Shown here: piece after piece, positions 49,486 through 57,749 of the stretch
How positions within the stretch are numbered: the first letter of the stretch is position 1
Layout of the letters: each line of letters starts with the position of its first letter
Assembly (NCBI GenBank): GCA_004799545.1
Contig: SSMU01000023.1
Span: forward strand, 515,897 to 579,896
Direction of reading: 5' to 3'
Source of the DNA: Phenylobacterium sp.
GTDB taxonomy: Bacteria; Pseudomonadota; Alphaproteobacteria; Caulobacterales; Caulobacteraceae
DNA length: 64,000 nt
Made by a program: the position numbers and the translations under genes
The notes under the pieces: model-generated
The model's database searches: none
The model's input: only the letters and a program-made list of their open reading frames with translations
What the model was told of the DNA's origin: nothing

Positions 49486-49524
49486 ATAGGATTTTCCTAT
49501 CCTATTTCCATAGACAATCGATTG
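49486..49524. promoter_or_regulatory. Probable OxyR binding site
   Basis: ATAG-N7-CTAT (49486-49500) is followed after nine bases by ATAG-N7-ATTG (49510-49524). The OxyR consensus is four ATAG/CTAT blocks at 7-bp intervals; the first pair is perfect, the second pair is weak and the centre spacing is two bases long. It lies 10 bp upstream of the oxyR start codon and 90 bp upstream of ahpC. Confidence 0.6.
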
Positions 49525-49613
49525 GCTAGATGGTCGGCGAGCCTCTATCTCTGCCTTCGACGCGGACGGCCTCCCCGCCTTCGCGAACCCCTGCAGCCAC
49601 CAAGGAGACCGCC

Positions 49614-50171
49614 ATGTTGGGCGTCGGCAAGACCCTGCCTGATTTCAAGATCGTCGGCGTGAAGCCCGGCTTCATGCGTCACGAGGAGAACGGCGAAAGC
49701 GCGTTCGAGACGCTCACCCCGGAAAGCTTCCCCGGCCAGTGGAAGATCGTTTTTTTCTATCCGAAGGACTTCACCTTCGTCTGCCCGACCGAGATCGCCG
49801 AGTTCGCGCGCCTCTCCGGCCAGTTCGCCGAGCGTGACGCGGTGGTGCTGGGCGGTTCGCTGGACAACGAGTTCTCCAAGCTCGCCTGGCGCCGTGAGCA
49901 TCCCGACCTGCACAATCTGCCGATCTGGAACTTCGCCGACCCGGCCGGCCGGTTCGCCAGCGCGCTCGGCGTCCTCGACGAGGCCGACGGCGCCGCCCAG
50001 CGGGCCACCTTCATCGTCGACCCAAACAACGTCGTGCAGCACGTCTACGTCACCAGCATGAGCGTCGGCCGCAATCCGGCCGACACCCTGCGGGTGCTCG
50101 ACGCCCTGCAGACCGACGAGCTCTGCCCCTGCAACCGCGCGGTGGGCGGCGACACCCTGAAGGCGGCCTAA
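49614..50171 (+). CDS. ahpC: Alkyl hydroperoxide reductase AhpC (peroxiredoxin)
   Basis: The protein has 185 residues. The peroxidatic cysteine is C57 in FTFVCPTEIAEF; the C-terminal ELCPCN gives C171 and C173. This three-cysteine pattern is the one seen in mycobacterial AhpC, which is reduced by AhpD rather than by AhpF. It reduces peroxides and peroxynitrite in the cytoplasm. AAGGAGAC precedes the ATG. A hairpin with T-run separates it from ahpD. Confidence 0.94.
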   Translation: MLGVGKTLPDFKIVGVKPGFMRHEENGESAFETLTPESFPGQWKIVFFYPKDFTFVCPTEIAEFARLSGQFAERDAVVLGGSLDNEFSKLAWRREHPDLHNLPIWNFADPAGRFASALGVLDEADGAAQRATFIVDPNNVVQHVYVTSMSVGRNPADTLRVLDALQTDELCPCNRAVGGDTLKAA

Positions 50172-50183
50172 GCCCGCTTTCCG

Positions 50184-50232
50184 TCCGGGAGGGGCCGCAC
50201 GCCCCCCAGGCTCCTCCCGGACGTCCTTTTTC
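50184..50232 (+). terminator. Terminator or attenuator between ahpC and ahpD
   Basis: GTCCGGGAGG (50184-50193) pairs with CCTCCCGGAC (50214-50223); the loop holds a smaller GC hairpin. TTTTT follows at 50228-50232, 11 bases before the ahpD ATG. Read-through would set the ahpC to ahpD ratio. Confidence 0.7.
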
Positions 50233-50243
50233 AGGAGACATCC

Positions 50244-50798
50244 ATGTCCCTCGACACGCTTCGCGAAACCCTGCCGGCCTACGCCAAGGACCTGAGCCTC
50301 AACCTCTCCAGCCTGGCGGCCGAGACCACCCTCACCGACCAGCAGAAGTGGGGCGCCTTCGTCGCCTCGGCCCATGCGGTCGGCCAAGCTGAGATGATCC
50401 GCGCGACGGAGGCCGCCGCCATCCAGGCCGGGCTCGCGCCGGAGGCCCTCACCGCCGCCAAGGCCGCCGCCGCGATCATGGGCATGAACAATGTCTACTA
50501 CCGGGCCCTGCACCTGATCTCGAACCCGGAGTACCGCACCCTGCCGGCCCGCCTGCGGATGAACGTCATCGCCAACCCCGGCGTGGCGAAGGCCGACTTC
50601 GAGCTCTGGTCCCTCGCCGTCTCGGCGATCAACGGCTGCGGCATGTGCCTCGACAGCCACGAGGCCGAACTGAAGACCCATGGCGTCGCGGCCCCGCAGA
50701 TCCAGGCGGCGCTGCGCATCGCGGCCGTGGTCAACGCGGTGGGCCACGTGCTGGCGGCGGAGCAGGCGAGCCAAGGCGCAGAGAAGCTGGCGGCCTAG
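50244..50798 (+). CDS. ahpD: Alkylhydroperoxidase AhpD
   Basis: The protein has 184 residues, all-helical. The active site is C132-x-x-C135 with H139 in NGCGMCLDSHE, close to C130/C133/H137 of the mycobacterial enzyme. It reduces AhpC, probably using dihydrolipoyl proteins; lpdA and sucB are also in this window. It shares the OxyR-controlled module. Confidence 0.94.
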   Translation: MSLDTLRETLPAYAKDLSLNLSSLAAETTLTDQQKWGAFVASAHAVGQAEMIRATEAAAIQAGLAPEALTAAKAAAAIMGMNNVYYRALHLISNPEYRTLPARLRMNVIANPGVAKADFELWSLAVSAINGCGMCLDSHEAELKTHGVAAPQIQAALRIAAVVNAVGHVLAAEQASQGAEKLAA

Positions 50799-50803
50799 GC
50801 TCC

Positions 50804-50831
50804 TTCCCCTCCCCCCTGCGGGGAGGGGGCT
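50804..50831. repeat. CCCCTCCCC hairpin after ahpD
   Basis: CCCCTCCCC and GGGGAGGGG form a stem with a short loop between the ahpD stop and the convergent SRPBCC gene stop. It has the core of the dispersed CTCCC repeat and could terminate both genes. Confidence 0.55.
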
Positions 50832-50832
50832 C

Positions 50833-51357
50833 TTATTCCGGCTTCCCCGTCTCCACATACGCCTTCAGCCGCGTGAGCTGCTCGCCCAGCACGCGGTCCA
50901 CCGGGCCTGCGAACGTCTCCGCCAGCCCGCCCTTGGCGTAGCCGCCGACGTCGTAGGTCATCACCACCTCGGTGGCCGCCCCCGCCGGCTTCAGCGTGTA
51001 GCCCAGGTGCCCCGAGGCCCCGGTGAACTCCAGGGGACCCAGCGACCCGAATAGCCGTAACTGCGACTTGCCGTCGGCGTAGACGATGGTCATGTGCCGG
51101 ACGGCCCCGTGCGGCAGGGTCTCGCAGAAGCACCCCGACCCATCGATCGCCAGGTTCTTCGCATCGCCCGAAAAGGTGTGCTTGGAGCTCCACCAGCGGC
51201 CCGGCCGCATCAGCGCCGCCCAGACCTTGTCCGGCGGCCCGGCGATCTTCGCCGTCTCCACCACCTCGAAGCCGGCGGCGGACTTGTCCGTCACCTCGGC
51301 CCGCGCCGCGCTTGCGGGCAGCGCAAGCGCCGCCACGGCGGCCATGATCCATTTCAT
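50833..51357 (-). CDS. Secreted SRPBCC (polyketide cyclase-like) protein
   Basis: The protein has 174 residues from ATG 51357 with a signal peptide (MKWIMAAVAALALPASAARA). The START-like fold is seen in VVETAKIAGPPDKVWAALMRPGRWW, FCETLPHGAVRHM, and a C-terminal helix VDRVLGEQLTRLKAYVETG. It probably binds a hydrophobic ligand in the periplasm. GGGAGGG lies seven bases before the ATG. It runs downstream of murI. Confidence 0.85.
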   Translation of the reverse strand: MKWIMAAVAALALPASAARAEVTDKSAAGFEVVETAKIAGPPDKVWAALMRPGRWWSSKHTFSGDAKNLAIDGSGCFCETLPHGAVRHMTIVYADGKSQLRLFGSLGPLEFTGASGHLGYTLKPAGAATEVVMTYDVGGYAKGGLAETFAGPVDRVLGEQLTRLKAYVETGKPE

Positions 51358-51407
51358 CAACCGTCCCTCCCAGCGCCCGAGCTTAAGCATGGGCGGCGGA
51401 GCGGCGG

Positions 51408-52259
51408 CTACGCCTTTTCGAAGTGGATCGGCGCGCCCCAGAAGGTGGCCACCAGGCCGTTCTGCGCGCCCGGCTCGCCGGTGGTCAGGAACCGCCGCGT
51501 CCCGCCCTGGCCCGGCTCATAGTCCGGATGGCGGTCGAAATAGCGGGCGATGGCGTCGGCCGTGGCGTCTGGCTGGTGGATCAGCGGCGTGCCCGGCGGC
51601 AGCGCCTGGCGGAACAGGTCGGCGACGATCTCATAGTGGGTGCAGCCGAGGATCGCCCGGTCGGGCGCGCGCCCGATGCGCGACTTCAGCGCCTTCACAT
51701 GAGCGTCGACCACGGCCGTCAGCTCATCGCGCGAGGCGCCCGTCTCGATCATCCGCGCCAGTTCCGGGCAGGGCTCGGAGAACACGGCCACGTCCTGCCG
51801 CCGCTTGTCGACCTCGATCTCATAGACCCGGGAGGCGGCGGTCGCCGGCGTCGAGAACACGCCGACGATGTCCAGCTTCTCGATCTTGTCGCCGCGCAGC
51901 TCCGGCTCGTGCGCCCAGGGCATGCCGGTCGCCGCCTCGATGGTCGGCACCACGATGCCCAGCACATTGACCTTGCGGCCGAGCTCGCGCCGGTAGCCGG
52001 GCAGCCAGGTCTGCTGCAGGCGCCGAAGCGCCACCGAGGCCGCGGTGTTGCAGGCCAGGATCACCAGGTTGCAGCCCTCCGCGAACAGCCGCTCGCAGCC
52101 GGCCCGCGTCAGCTCGACGATCTCCTCGCCCGGGCGGCCGCCATAGGGGGTATTGGCCTGGTCGGCGAGGTAGACGAAGTCGGCGGTGGGGAAGCGCTCC
52201 ACCAGCTTGTGATGGACGGTGAGCCCGCCCACCCCGGAATCGAAGACGCCGATCGACAT
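51408..52259 (-). CDS. murI: Glutamate racemase
   Basis: The protein has 283 residues from ATG 52259. It makes D-glutamate for peptidoglycan. It has GVFDSGVGGLTV, YLADQANTPYGGRP, and the two catalytic cysteines in LACNTAASVAL and LGCTHYEI. An in-frame ATG twelve codons upstream is less likely. It is divergent from the membrane gene at 52355. Confidence 0.94.
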   Translation of the reverse strand: MSIGVFDSGVGGLTVHHKLVERFPTADFVYLADQANTPYGGRPGEEIVELTRAGCERLFAEGCNLVILACNTAASVALRRLQQTWLPGYRRELGRKVNVLGIVVPTIEAATGMPWAHEPELRGDKIEKLDIVGVFSTPATAASRVYEIEVDKRRQDVAVFSEPCPELARMIETGASRDELTAVVDAHVKALKSRIGRAPDRAILGCTHYEIVADLFRQALPPGTPLIHQPDATADAIARYFDRHPDYEPGQGGTRRFLTTGEPGAQNGLVATFWGAPIHFEKA

Positions 52260-52354
52260 GGCCCGCGTGTTAGCGGGCGTCGCGGGGCGTGTCACGAGAG
52301 CCTTGGGCCGCAGGCGGCGGATGCTATCGTGCAGCGCAGGCGCGGAGGGGCCGG

Positions 52355-52927
52355 ATGGGCGCGTTCGAATATCTGCTGCTGTTCACCGCCATCATCCTGG
52401 GACTCGCGGTCTCGGACCTGGCGATGAGCCTGCATCGGCTGCTGGGGGCCGGGAAGCGCGTCCGATGGGACTGGCTCGCGCCGCTGGCCGCCGTCGTCGC
52501 CTTCCTGAAGATCGTCACCCAGTGGTGGTCCTGGCACAGCGCCGAGCAGCTGGCCGGCGCGGTCACCTTCGAGATGTTCCTGACCCTGCTGGTGGCCGCG
52601 GTGCTGCTGTTCCTGCTGGCCGCCGCCGCCTTGCCGGACGAGGCGCCGCGCGATGAAACCATCGATTTGCGCCTGCACTACGCCGCGGTCTCGCGCCGCT
52701 ACTGGCTGCTGTTCCTGGGCCATTGGCTGGTCGGCAACGTCGCCAGCGTCTGGGTCCAGATAGCCGCCGAACACGCGCATTTCACCCTCCTGCAGCCGGC
52801 CTATCTGATCGGCCTGGTGATCGGCTCGCTGATCCTCATCCGGAACCGCTGGTGGCACACGATCTGCCTGCTGGGCTTCGTCGCGATCTACCTCGTGCAG
52901 TTCTTCGGTCAGTCGCTCAGCGGATAG
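52355..52927 (+). CDS. Multi-pass membrane protein of unknown function
   Basis: The protein has 190 residues and about six membrane helices. It begins MGAFEYLLLFTAIILGLAVSDL and contains RWDWLAPLAAVVAFLKIVTQWWSW and LGHWLVGNVASVW. The pattern resembles uncharacterised membrane proteins of Alphaproteobacteria. It overlaps the convergent DUF4345 gene by 19 bp. Confidence 0.75.
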   Translation: MGAFEYLLLFTAIILGLAVSDLAMSLHRLLGAGKRVRWDWLAPLAAVVAFLKIVTQWWSWHSAEQLAGAVTFEMFLTLLVAAVLLFLLAAAALPDEAPRDETIDLRLHYAAVSRRYWLLFLGHWLVGNVASVWVQIAAEHAHFTLLQPAYLIGLVIGSLILIRNRWWHTICLLGFVAIYLVQFFGQSLSG

Positions 52928-53295
52928 AGGCGGCCGACCCGCTCGCGCCAGAGCGCCAGCAGCGGCGTCACCCCCAGCTCCATGACCAGCGGAAAGACGA
53001 CCGTGGGGCCGAAACCGGTCCGCAGCGCATCGTCCAATCGCGCCAGGCCGCCGACCAGCACCACCCCGGTCAGCGTCCGCACCACCGTCCCGCGCCGCTC
53101 GATCGTCGGGATCGTCCACCAGAAGATCAGGCCAATGCCCAGCAAGAGGCCCGAGAGGTAGTGGCCATGGGTCTCGCCGCCGAAGCCGCCGGCGCCCAGG
53201 CCGTGCCAGGCGCCCCAGCCGCCCGCGCTCACCGGGACCAGCCCGGCCAGGGCCACCGAGACCTGCAGCAGGCGCCGCTCCAGGCCGGGCGTCAC
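52909..53295 (-). CDS. DUF4345 family membrane protein
   Basis: The protein has 128 residues from GTG 53295, with four membrane helices. Features are ERRLLQVSVALAGLVPVSAG, THGHYLSGLLLGIGLIFWW and RLDDALRTGFGPTVVFPLVMEL, as in DUF4345. The GTGA overlap with the ogt stop implies coupling. The function is unknown. Confidence 0.8.
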   Translation of the reverse strand: MTPGLERRLLQVSVALAGLVPVSAGGWGAWHGLGAGGFGGETHGHYLSGLLLGIGLIFWWTIPTIERRGTVVRTLTGVVLVGGLARLDDALRTGFGPTVVFPLVMELGVTPLLALWRERVGRLYPLSD

Positions 53296-53828
53296 GCGAA
53301 CAGGTCGGCCTGCGCCGCGGCCTGGGCGCCCTCGATGGCCAGCAGCTTCAGCTTGGTGTTGACCCCGCCGCGCGCCGAGAAGCCGCCGAGCTTGCCGCCC
53401 GCCGCCACCACCCGGTGGCACGGCACGACGATCGGCCAGGGGTTCTTGCCCAGCGCCTGGCCGACGTCGCGGGCCAGCAGCTTGTCGCCCAGCTGCTCGG
53501 CGATCTGGCCATAGGTCAGGGTCTCGCCGGGCGGAATGGCGCGGGCGATCTCATAGACCCGGGCGTGGAACTCTGGGGTCTGCGACAGGTCGAGGGCGAC
53601 GTGGCCGAGGTCCACGGCCTCGCCGGTCAAGAGGTTGGCGATCGACACCATGGCTTGGCGGACGGCGGGCGTCGGCTCGCCTTCCGCCGCCTCGGGGAAG
53701 CGGCGCAGGAAGCTCCTGCGCGCCACCTCCCGGTCGGCCTCGGGAAGGTGCACGGCGACTAGGCCCTGGTCGCCCCAGGCGACGCCGGCCCAGCCGATGA
53801 TGGTCTCGAAGAGGGCGTATTGGGTCAT
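53292..53828 (-). CDS. ogt: Methylated-DNA-protein-cysteine methyltransferase
   Basis: The protein has 178 residues. The acceptor cysteine C137 is in IVVPCHRVVAAGG, and GGFSARGGVNTKLKLLAIEG follows. It moves O6-alkyl groups from guanine to itself in a suicide reaction. It lacks the Ada regulatory domain. Confidence 0.93.
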   Translation of the reverse strand: MTQYALFETIIGWAGVAWGDQGLVAVHLPEADREVARRSFLRRFPEAAEGEPTPAVRQAMVSIANLLTGEAVDLGHVALDLSQTPEFHARVYEIARAIPPGETLTYGQIAEQLGDKLLARDVGQALGKNPWPIVVPCHRVVAAGGKLGGFSARGGVNTKLKLLAIEGAQAAAQADLFA

Positions 53829-53898
53829 GGGTCTAAGATAGTGTGGTTCGCCGAGAACCGCTGGCGGTTATCGGACATGGACCCCTTATGAACTTCGC

Positions 53899-55101
53899 CT
53901 AGTCCGCCATCTCGGCGATGGCCGCGGCCGGCGCCAGCGGCATGCGCAGGGTGAAGCGGGTCTCGGCGGCGTCCGAGGCCACCTCCAGCGTCGCATCGTG
54001 GGCGCGGGCGATCTCGGAGGCGATGTAGAGGCCCAGCCCGAGGCCCTGCTGCCGCGGCCGCACGCTGGCGCGGGCGAACGGCAGGAACAGCCGTGAGCGC
54101 GCCTCCTCCGGGATCGGCTCGCCGGCGTTGGCGACGGAGATCTCCAGCACGTCATCCCGCACCGCGGCGACCACCCGGATCGGGGCCTCGTCCGAGCCGT
54201 GCGTCACCGCGTTGGCGACCAGGTTGGAGAGCAGCTGGGCGAGCCGGCGGCTGTCGGCGTTGATCGTCCGGGCCAGCGCGATCTCGGCCTCGATGCGGTG
54301 CTCCGGATGGGCCAGCCGAAGCTCGGCCACCACCTGTTCCAGCGCCCGCCCCAGGGTCGGGTCCTCTCGCCGCTCGGCGATGAAGCCGCCGCCCAACCGG
54401 CCGCGCGCCAGGTCGAGCACATTGTCGATCAGGCCGGCCATGCGCTGCACGCTGGCCTGCATCCCCGCCGCCAGGCCGAGCGCCCGCGCGTCCAGCGGCG
54501 TCTTCTGGATCAGCCGCGCGCCGGCGTCGATCGAGGCCAGCGGATTGCGCAGGTCGTGGCCCAGGACGGCGATGAACTGCTCGCGCAGCTCGGCCACCTC
54601 GCGCGCGTCGAGCAGGGCCGCCTGGCTGACCGCCAGCCGATCGCGGGCGGCCAAGTGCTGGCCGATCAGCTCGGCGAACAGCTCGAACATCTCCAGCGCC
54701 GCCGAGGCCTTCAGCGCCATGGGCCGCGGATCGATGGCGCAGAGCGTGCCGAAGAACTGCCCGTCGTAGCGGATCGGCGCCGAGATGTAGCTCTGGAAGC
54801 CGTACTTCGCCGGGGTCGGATGGTTGCGGTACGCCGGATCCTCGGCCACGTGGTCGATGACCACAGCGCAGCCCGAGTCGCGGATCTCGTCGCAGATGGT
54901 GGTCGCCACCTCCAGCTCGCCGCCCGGCTCCAGGCCGAACGCGATCCCGTCGTGCACCGCGCAGGCGACCCAGCGGTCCTCGGTCACCCGCGCCACGGCC
55001 GCGAAACCCATGCCCGTCGTGCGGCAGACCACCTCCAGCAGCTTCGGCACCGCGTCGATGACGCCGACGGCCTGGATGTCATGTTCGATCGGCGACGGCA
55101 T
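53899..55101 (-). CDS. GAF-domain sensor histidine kinase
   Basis: The protein has 400 residues from ATG 55101, preceded by GGGAG. The order is a GAF domain (20-165; VCRTTGMGFAAVARVTED, SYISAPIRYDGQFFGTLCAID), a HisKA domain with phospho-acceptor H182 in LGHDLRNPLASID and an HATPase domain (NLVANAVTHG, GLGLGLYIA). It has no membrane segment, so it is a cytoplasmic sensor. No response regulator is nearby. Confidence 0.9.
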   Translation of the reverse strand: MPSPIEHDIQAVGVIDAVPKLLEVVCRTTGMGFAAVARVTEDRWVACAVHDGIAFGLEPGGELEVATTICDEIRDSGCAVVIDHVAEDPAYRNHPTPAKYGFQSYISAPIRYDGQFFGTLCAIDPRPMALKASAALEMFELFAELIGQHLAARDRLAVSQAALLDAREVAELREQFIAVLGHDLRNPLASIDAGARLIQKTPLDARALGLAAGMQASVQRMAGLIDNVLDLARGRLGGGFIAERREDPTLGRALEQVVAELRLAHPEHRIEAEIALARTINADSRRLAQLLSNLVANAVTHGSDEAPIRVVAAVRDDVLEISVANAGEPIPEEARSRLFLPFARASVRPRQQGLGLGLYIASEIARAHDATLEVASDAAETRFTLRMPLAPAAAIAEMAD

Positions 55102-55379
55102 GCCAGCTCCCGGGCTCTCGCCCCGCACGACCCCCACGTCACCCTAAGGTGTGCAGTGCAGCAGTGTCACGGAAGATCGTGCTGACGCTTGAGGGGCTCG
55201 CCGCCCCTTTCTTGACCTGAGCGGCCCCTGAGCGCATAAGCGCCGCCTTCCGGCGCAACCTCGGTCAGCGCCCTCCACCGCCACGACCCCCATCACCAGA
55301 TGGGACGAGGGCGGCGAGGCCCCCCGTCCACGCAATCGTGCACGGGGGTTGACTGCGTTTGGGCTTCAGGAGTGGATTT
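55102..55379. promoter_or_regulatory. Structured leader upstream of ffh
   Basis: The 278-bp divergent region has no open frame worth calling. It contains hairpins GGGGC/GCCCC with TTTCTT (55193-55213), GCGCCG/CGGCGC (about 55230-55247) and CCCCCGT-C-CACG/CGTG-C-ACGGGGG (55321-55348). The last one ends 31 bases before the ffh start. It presumably carries the ffh promoter and leader. Confidence 0.5.
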
Positions 55380-56897
55380 TTGTTCGACGCGCTAACAGAT
55401 CGGCTGTCTTCGGTCTTCGACCGCCTGAGCGGCAAGGGTGTGCTGTCCGAGAAGGACGTCACCGAGGTGATGCGCGAGATCCGCGTCGCCCTGCTCGAGG
55501 CCGATGTCGCCCTGCCGGTGGTCCGCGACTTCATCGCCAAGGCCACAGAGGCGGCGACCGGCGAGGCGGTGATCCGCTCGGTCCGCCCCGCCGACCAGGT
55601 GGTCAAGATCACCTACGACGGCCTGGTGGAGATGCTGGGCGGCGATCAGGAGCCGGAAGGCCTCAACCTCAGCCTCAATCCGCCGACCATCATCATGATG
55701 GCCGGCCTGCAGGGCTCGGGGAAGACCACCACCGCCGGCAAGCTGGCGCTCCGCCTGGCGAAGGAGCGCAAGAAGGTCCTGCTGGCCTCGCTGGACACCC
55801 GCCGTCCGGCCGCCATGGAGCAGCTGGCGGCGCTCGCCCAGCAGGCCGGCGTCGAGAGCCTGCCGATCGTGGTCGGCCAGGCCGCCCCCGACATCGCCAA
55901 GCGCGCCATGTCGTCGGCCCGCCTGCAGGGCTACGACGTCCTGATCCTCGACACCGCCGGCCGCACCACCCTCGACGAGGCGATGATGAGCGAGGCGGCC
56001 GAGATCGCCCGCATCGCCCGCCCGCACGAGACCCTGCTGGTCGCCGACGCGCTCACCGGCCAGGACGCCGTGCGCACCGCCAAGGCCTTCCACGAGCGCC
56101 TGCCGCTCACCGGCCTGGTGCTCACCCGCGCCGACGGCGACGGCCGCGGCGGCGCGGCGCTCTCCATGCGCGCGGTCACCGGCCTGCCGATCAAGTTCCT
56201 CGGCGTCTCGGAGAAGATCGACGGCCTCGACGCCTTCGACGCCCACCGGGTGGCCGGCCGCATCCTCGGCCAGGGCGACGTGGTGGCCCTCGTCGAGAAG
56301 GCCGCCCAGGACCTCGACGCCGCCAAGGCCGAGGCCATGGCCAAGCGGCTCGCCAAGGGCCAGTTCGACCTCGACATGATGGCCGAGCAGCTGCAGCAGA
56401 TGAAGCGCATGGGCGGCATGGAGGGCATCATGGGCATGCTCCCCGGCGTCCAGAAGATGAAGAAGCAGATCGCCGAAAGCGGGATCACCGACAAGACCGT
56501 CGACCGCCAGGCCGCGATCATCTCTTCCATGACCAAGGCCGAGCGCCGCAAGCCCGACATCCTCCAGGCCTCCCGCAAGCGTCGCATCGCCGCCGGCGCC
56601 GGCGTCGAGGTGGCCGAGATCAACCGGCTGCTGAAGCAGCACCGCCAGATGGCCGACGCCTTCAAGATGATGAGCAAGGGCGGCGGCCGCGGCTTCGCCC
56701 AGGTGGCCCAGATGCTGGGCGGCGGCGGCGGCGCGGGCGGCATGGACCGCCTGAAGGCGCTGGGCGGCGGCAAGATGCCGATGCCCTCGCAGCAAGAGAT
56801 CGAAGACATGGCCGCCAAGCTGCAACAGGCCGGCGGCCCGAAATTACCCGGCCTGGGCGGCGGCCTGCCGCCCGGCTTCAACCCCTTCAAGAAGTAA
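55380..56897 (+). CDS. ffh: Signal recognition particle protein Ffh
   Basis: The protein has 505 residues from TTG 55380, with AGGAG seven bases upstream; an earlier in-frame TTG at 55359 lies before that ribosome site. N domain: FDALTDRLSSVFDRL. GTPase: GLQGSGKTTTAGKLA, DTRRPAAMEQL, LDTAGRTTLDE, TRADGDGRGG. M domain: Met-rich QQMKRMGGMEGIMGMLPG and KRRIAAGAGVEVAEINRLLKQ. It binds nascent membrane-protein signals with 4.5S RNA and docks on FtsY. It heads the ffh-rpsP-rimM group. Confidence 0.97.
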   Translation: MFDALTDRLSSVFDRLSGKGVLSEKDVTEVMREIRVALLEADVALPVVRDFIAKATEAATGEAVIRSVRPADQVVKITYDGLVEMLGGDQEPEGLNLSLNPPTIIMMAGLQGSGKTTTAGKLALRLAKERKKVLLASLDTRRPAAMEQLAALAQQAGVESLPIVVGQAAPDIAKRAMSSARLQGYDVLILDTAGRTTLDEAMMSEAAEIARIARPHETLLVADALTGQDAVRTAKAFHERLPLTGLVLTRADGDGRGGAALSMRAVTGLPIKFLGVSEKIDGLDAFDAHRVAGRILGQGDVVALVEKAAQDLDAAKAEAMAKRLAKGQFDLDMMAEQLQQMKRMGGMEGIMGMLPGVQKMKKQIAESGITDKTVDRQAAIISSMTKAERRKPDILQASRKRRIAAGAGVEVAEINRLLKQHRQMADAFKMMSKGGGRGFAQVAQMLGGGGGAGGMDRLKALGGGKMPMPSQQEIEDMAAKLQQAGGPKLPGLGGGLPPGFNPFKK

Positions 56898-56916
56898 GAC
56901 CTAAGGACCACCTCAA

Positions 56917-57567
56917 ATGCTGAAGATCCGTCTCGCCCGTGGCGGCGCCAAGAAGCGCCCCTACTATTCGATCGTCGTCGCCGACAGCCACTCGGCCCGC
57001 GACGGCCGGTTCATCGAGAAGGTGGGTTCCTACAACCCCCTGCTCCCGAAGGACCACGCCGACCGCCTGGTGGTGAAGGCCGAGCGCATCCAGGAGTGGA
57101 TGGGCAAGGGCGCCCAGCCCACCGACCGCGTGGCCCGCGAGCTCTCCAAGCTCGGCATCACCAAGTGGGAGCACGGGAACAACCCGAACAAGGGCGTCCC
57201 GGGGACCAAGGCCAAGGAACGCGCCGACGAACGCACCCAGCGCGAAGCCGACCGCGCCGCCGCGGCCGCTGAAGCCGCCGCCAACCCGCCGCCGCCGCCC
57301 GAAGAGCCGGCCGTGGAGGAAGCCTCCGCCGCCGAGGCCGCGCCGGCCGAAGAGGCGCCCGCTGCTGAGGCCGCTCCGGCTGAAGCCCCTGCCGAAGAAG
57401 CTCCGGCCGCTGAAGCCGCGCCGGCTGAGGAAGCGCCCGCCGCCGAAGCCGCTGCTGAAGAAGCTCCGGCCGCCGAGGCCGCCCCCGAAGCCGCTGTCGA
57501 GGAAACCGCCGAGGCCCAGGCCGACGCCACCCCTGACGACACCTCCGCCCCCGGCGACGAAGGCTGA
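56917..57567 (+). CDS. rpsP: Ribosomal protein bS16 with long Ala/Glu tail
   Basis: The protein has 216 residues. The S16 core occupies about 1-85 ([36 protein letters not shown]). The C-terminal 105 or so residues are a low-complexity Ala/Glu/Pro sequence built of [19 protein letters not shown] units. Usual S16 is 75-90 residues. The tail is acidic and probably disordered, outside the ribosome core. It lies 19 bp after ffh. Confidence 0.95.
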   Translation: MLKIRLARGGAKKRPYYSIVVADSHSARDGRFIEKVGSYNPLLPKDHADRLVVKAERIQEWMGKGAQPTDRVARELSKLGITKWEHGNNPNKGVPGTKAKERADERTQREADRAAAAAEAAANPPPPPEEPAVEEASAAEAAPAEEAPAAEAAPAEAPAEEAPAAEAAPAEEAPAAEAAAEEAPAAEAAPEAAVEETAEAQADATPDDTSAPGDEG

Positions 57568-57585
57568 GGCGCAAGTCCGAGAGCC

Positions 57586-57748
57586 CCTTCTCCCCTTGCG
57601 GGAGAAGGTGGCCCGCGGATGCGGGCCGGATGAGGGGTCTCTCAGAACCCTCCGGTCCTCGGCCAGGCTTTCCAATCGGATGACGGATCGCAACCCCTCA
57701 TCCGTCGGGCGTCCGCCCGACACCTTCTCCCGCAAGGGAAGAAGGACT
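57586..57748. repeat. Long modular inverted repeat ending at the rimM start
   Basis: The left half (57586-57638) has CCTTCTCCCC-TTGC-GGGAGAAGG, a CCCGC/GCGGG hairpin and GGATGAGGGGT. The right half (57692-57748) has ACCCCTCATCC, a GTCGGGC/GCCCGAC hairpin and CCTTCTCCCGC-AAGGGAAGAAGG. TTGCGGGAGAAGGTG (57596-57610) is the exact reverse complement of 57721-57735. The terminal AAGGGAAGAAGGA is the only candidate ribosome site of rimM. Confidence 0.85.
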
Positions 57749-57749
57749 C

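Noticed and set aside
55102..55379. 4.5S SRP RNA gene next to ffh
   Set aside because: The conserved SRP RNA tetraloop and GGAAG/AGCAG internal loop sequences are not found.
57220..57567. Frameshift or assembly error extending rpsP
   Set aside because: The tail is a clean in-frame Ala/Glu repeat with consistent codon use and a defined stop; bL19 has a short similar tail.
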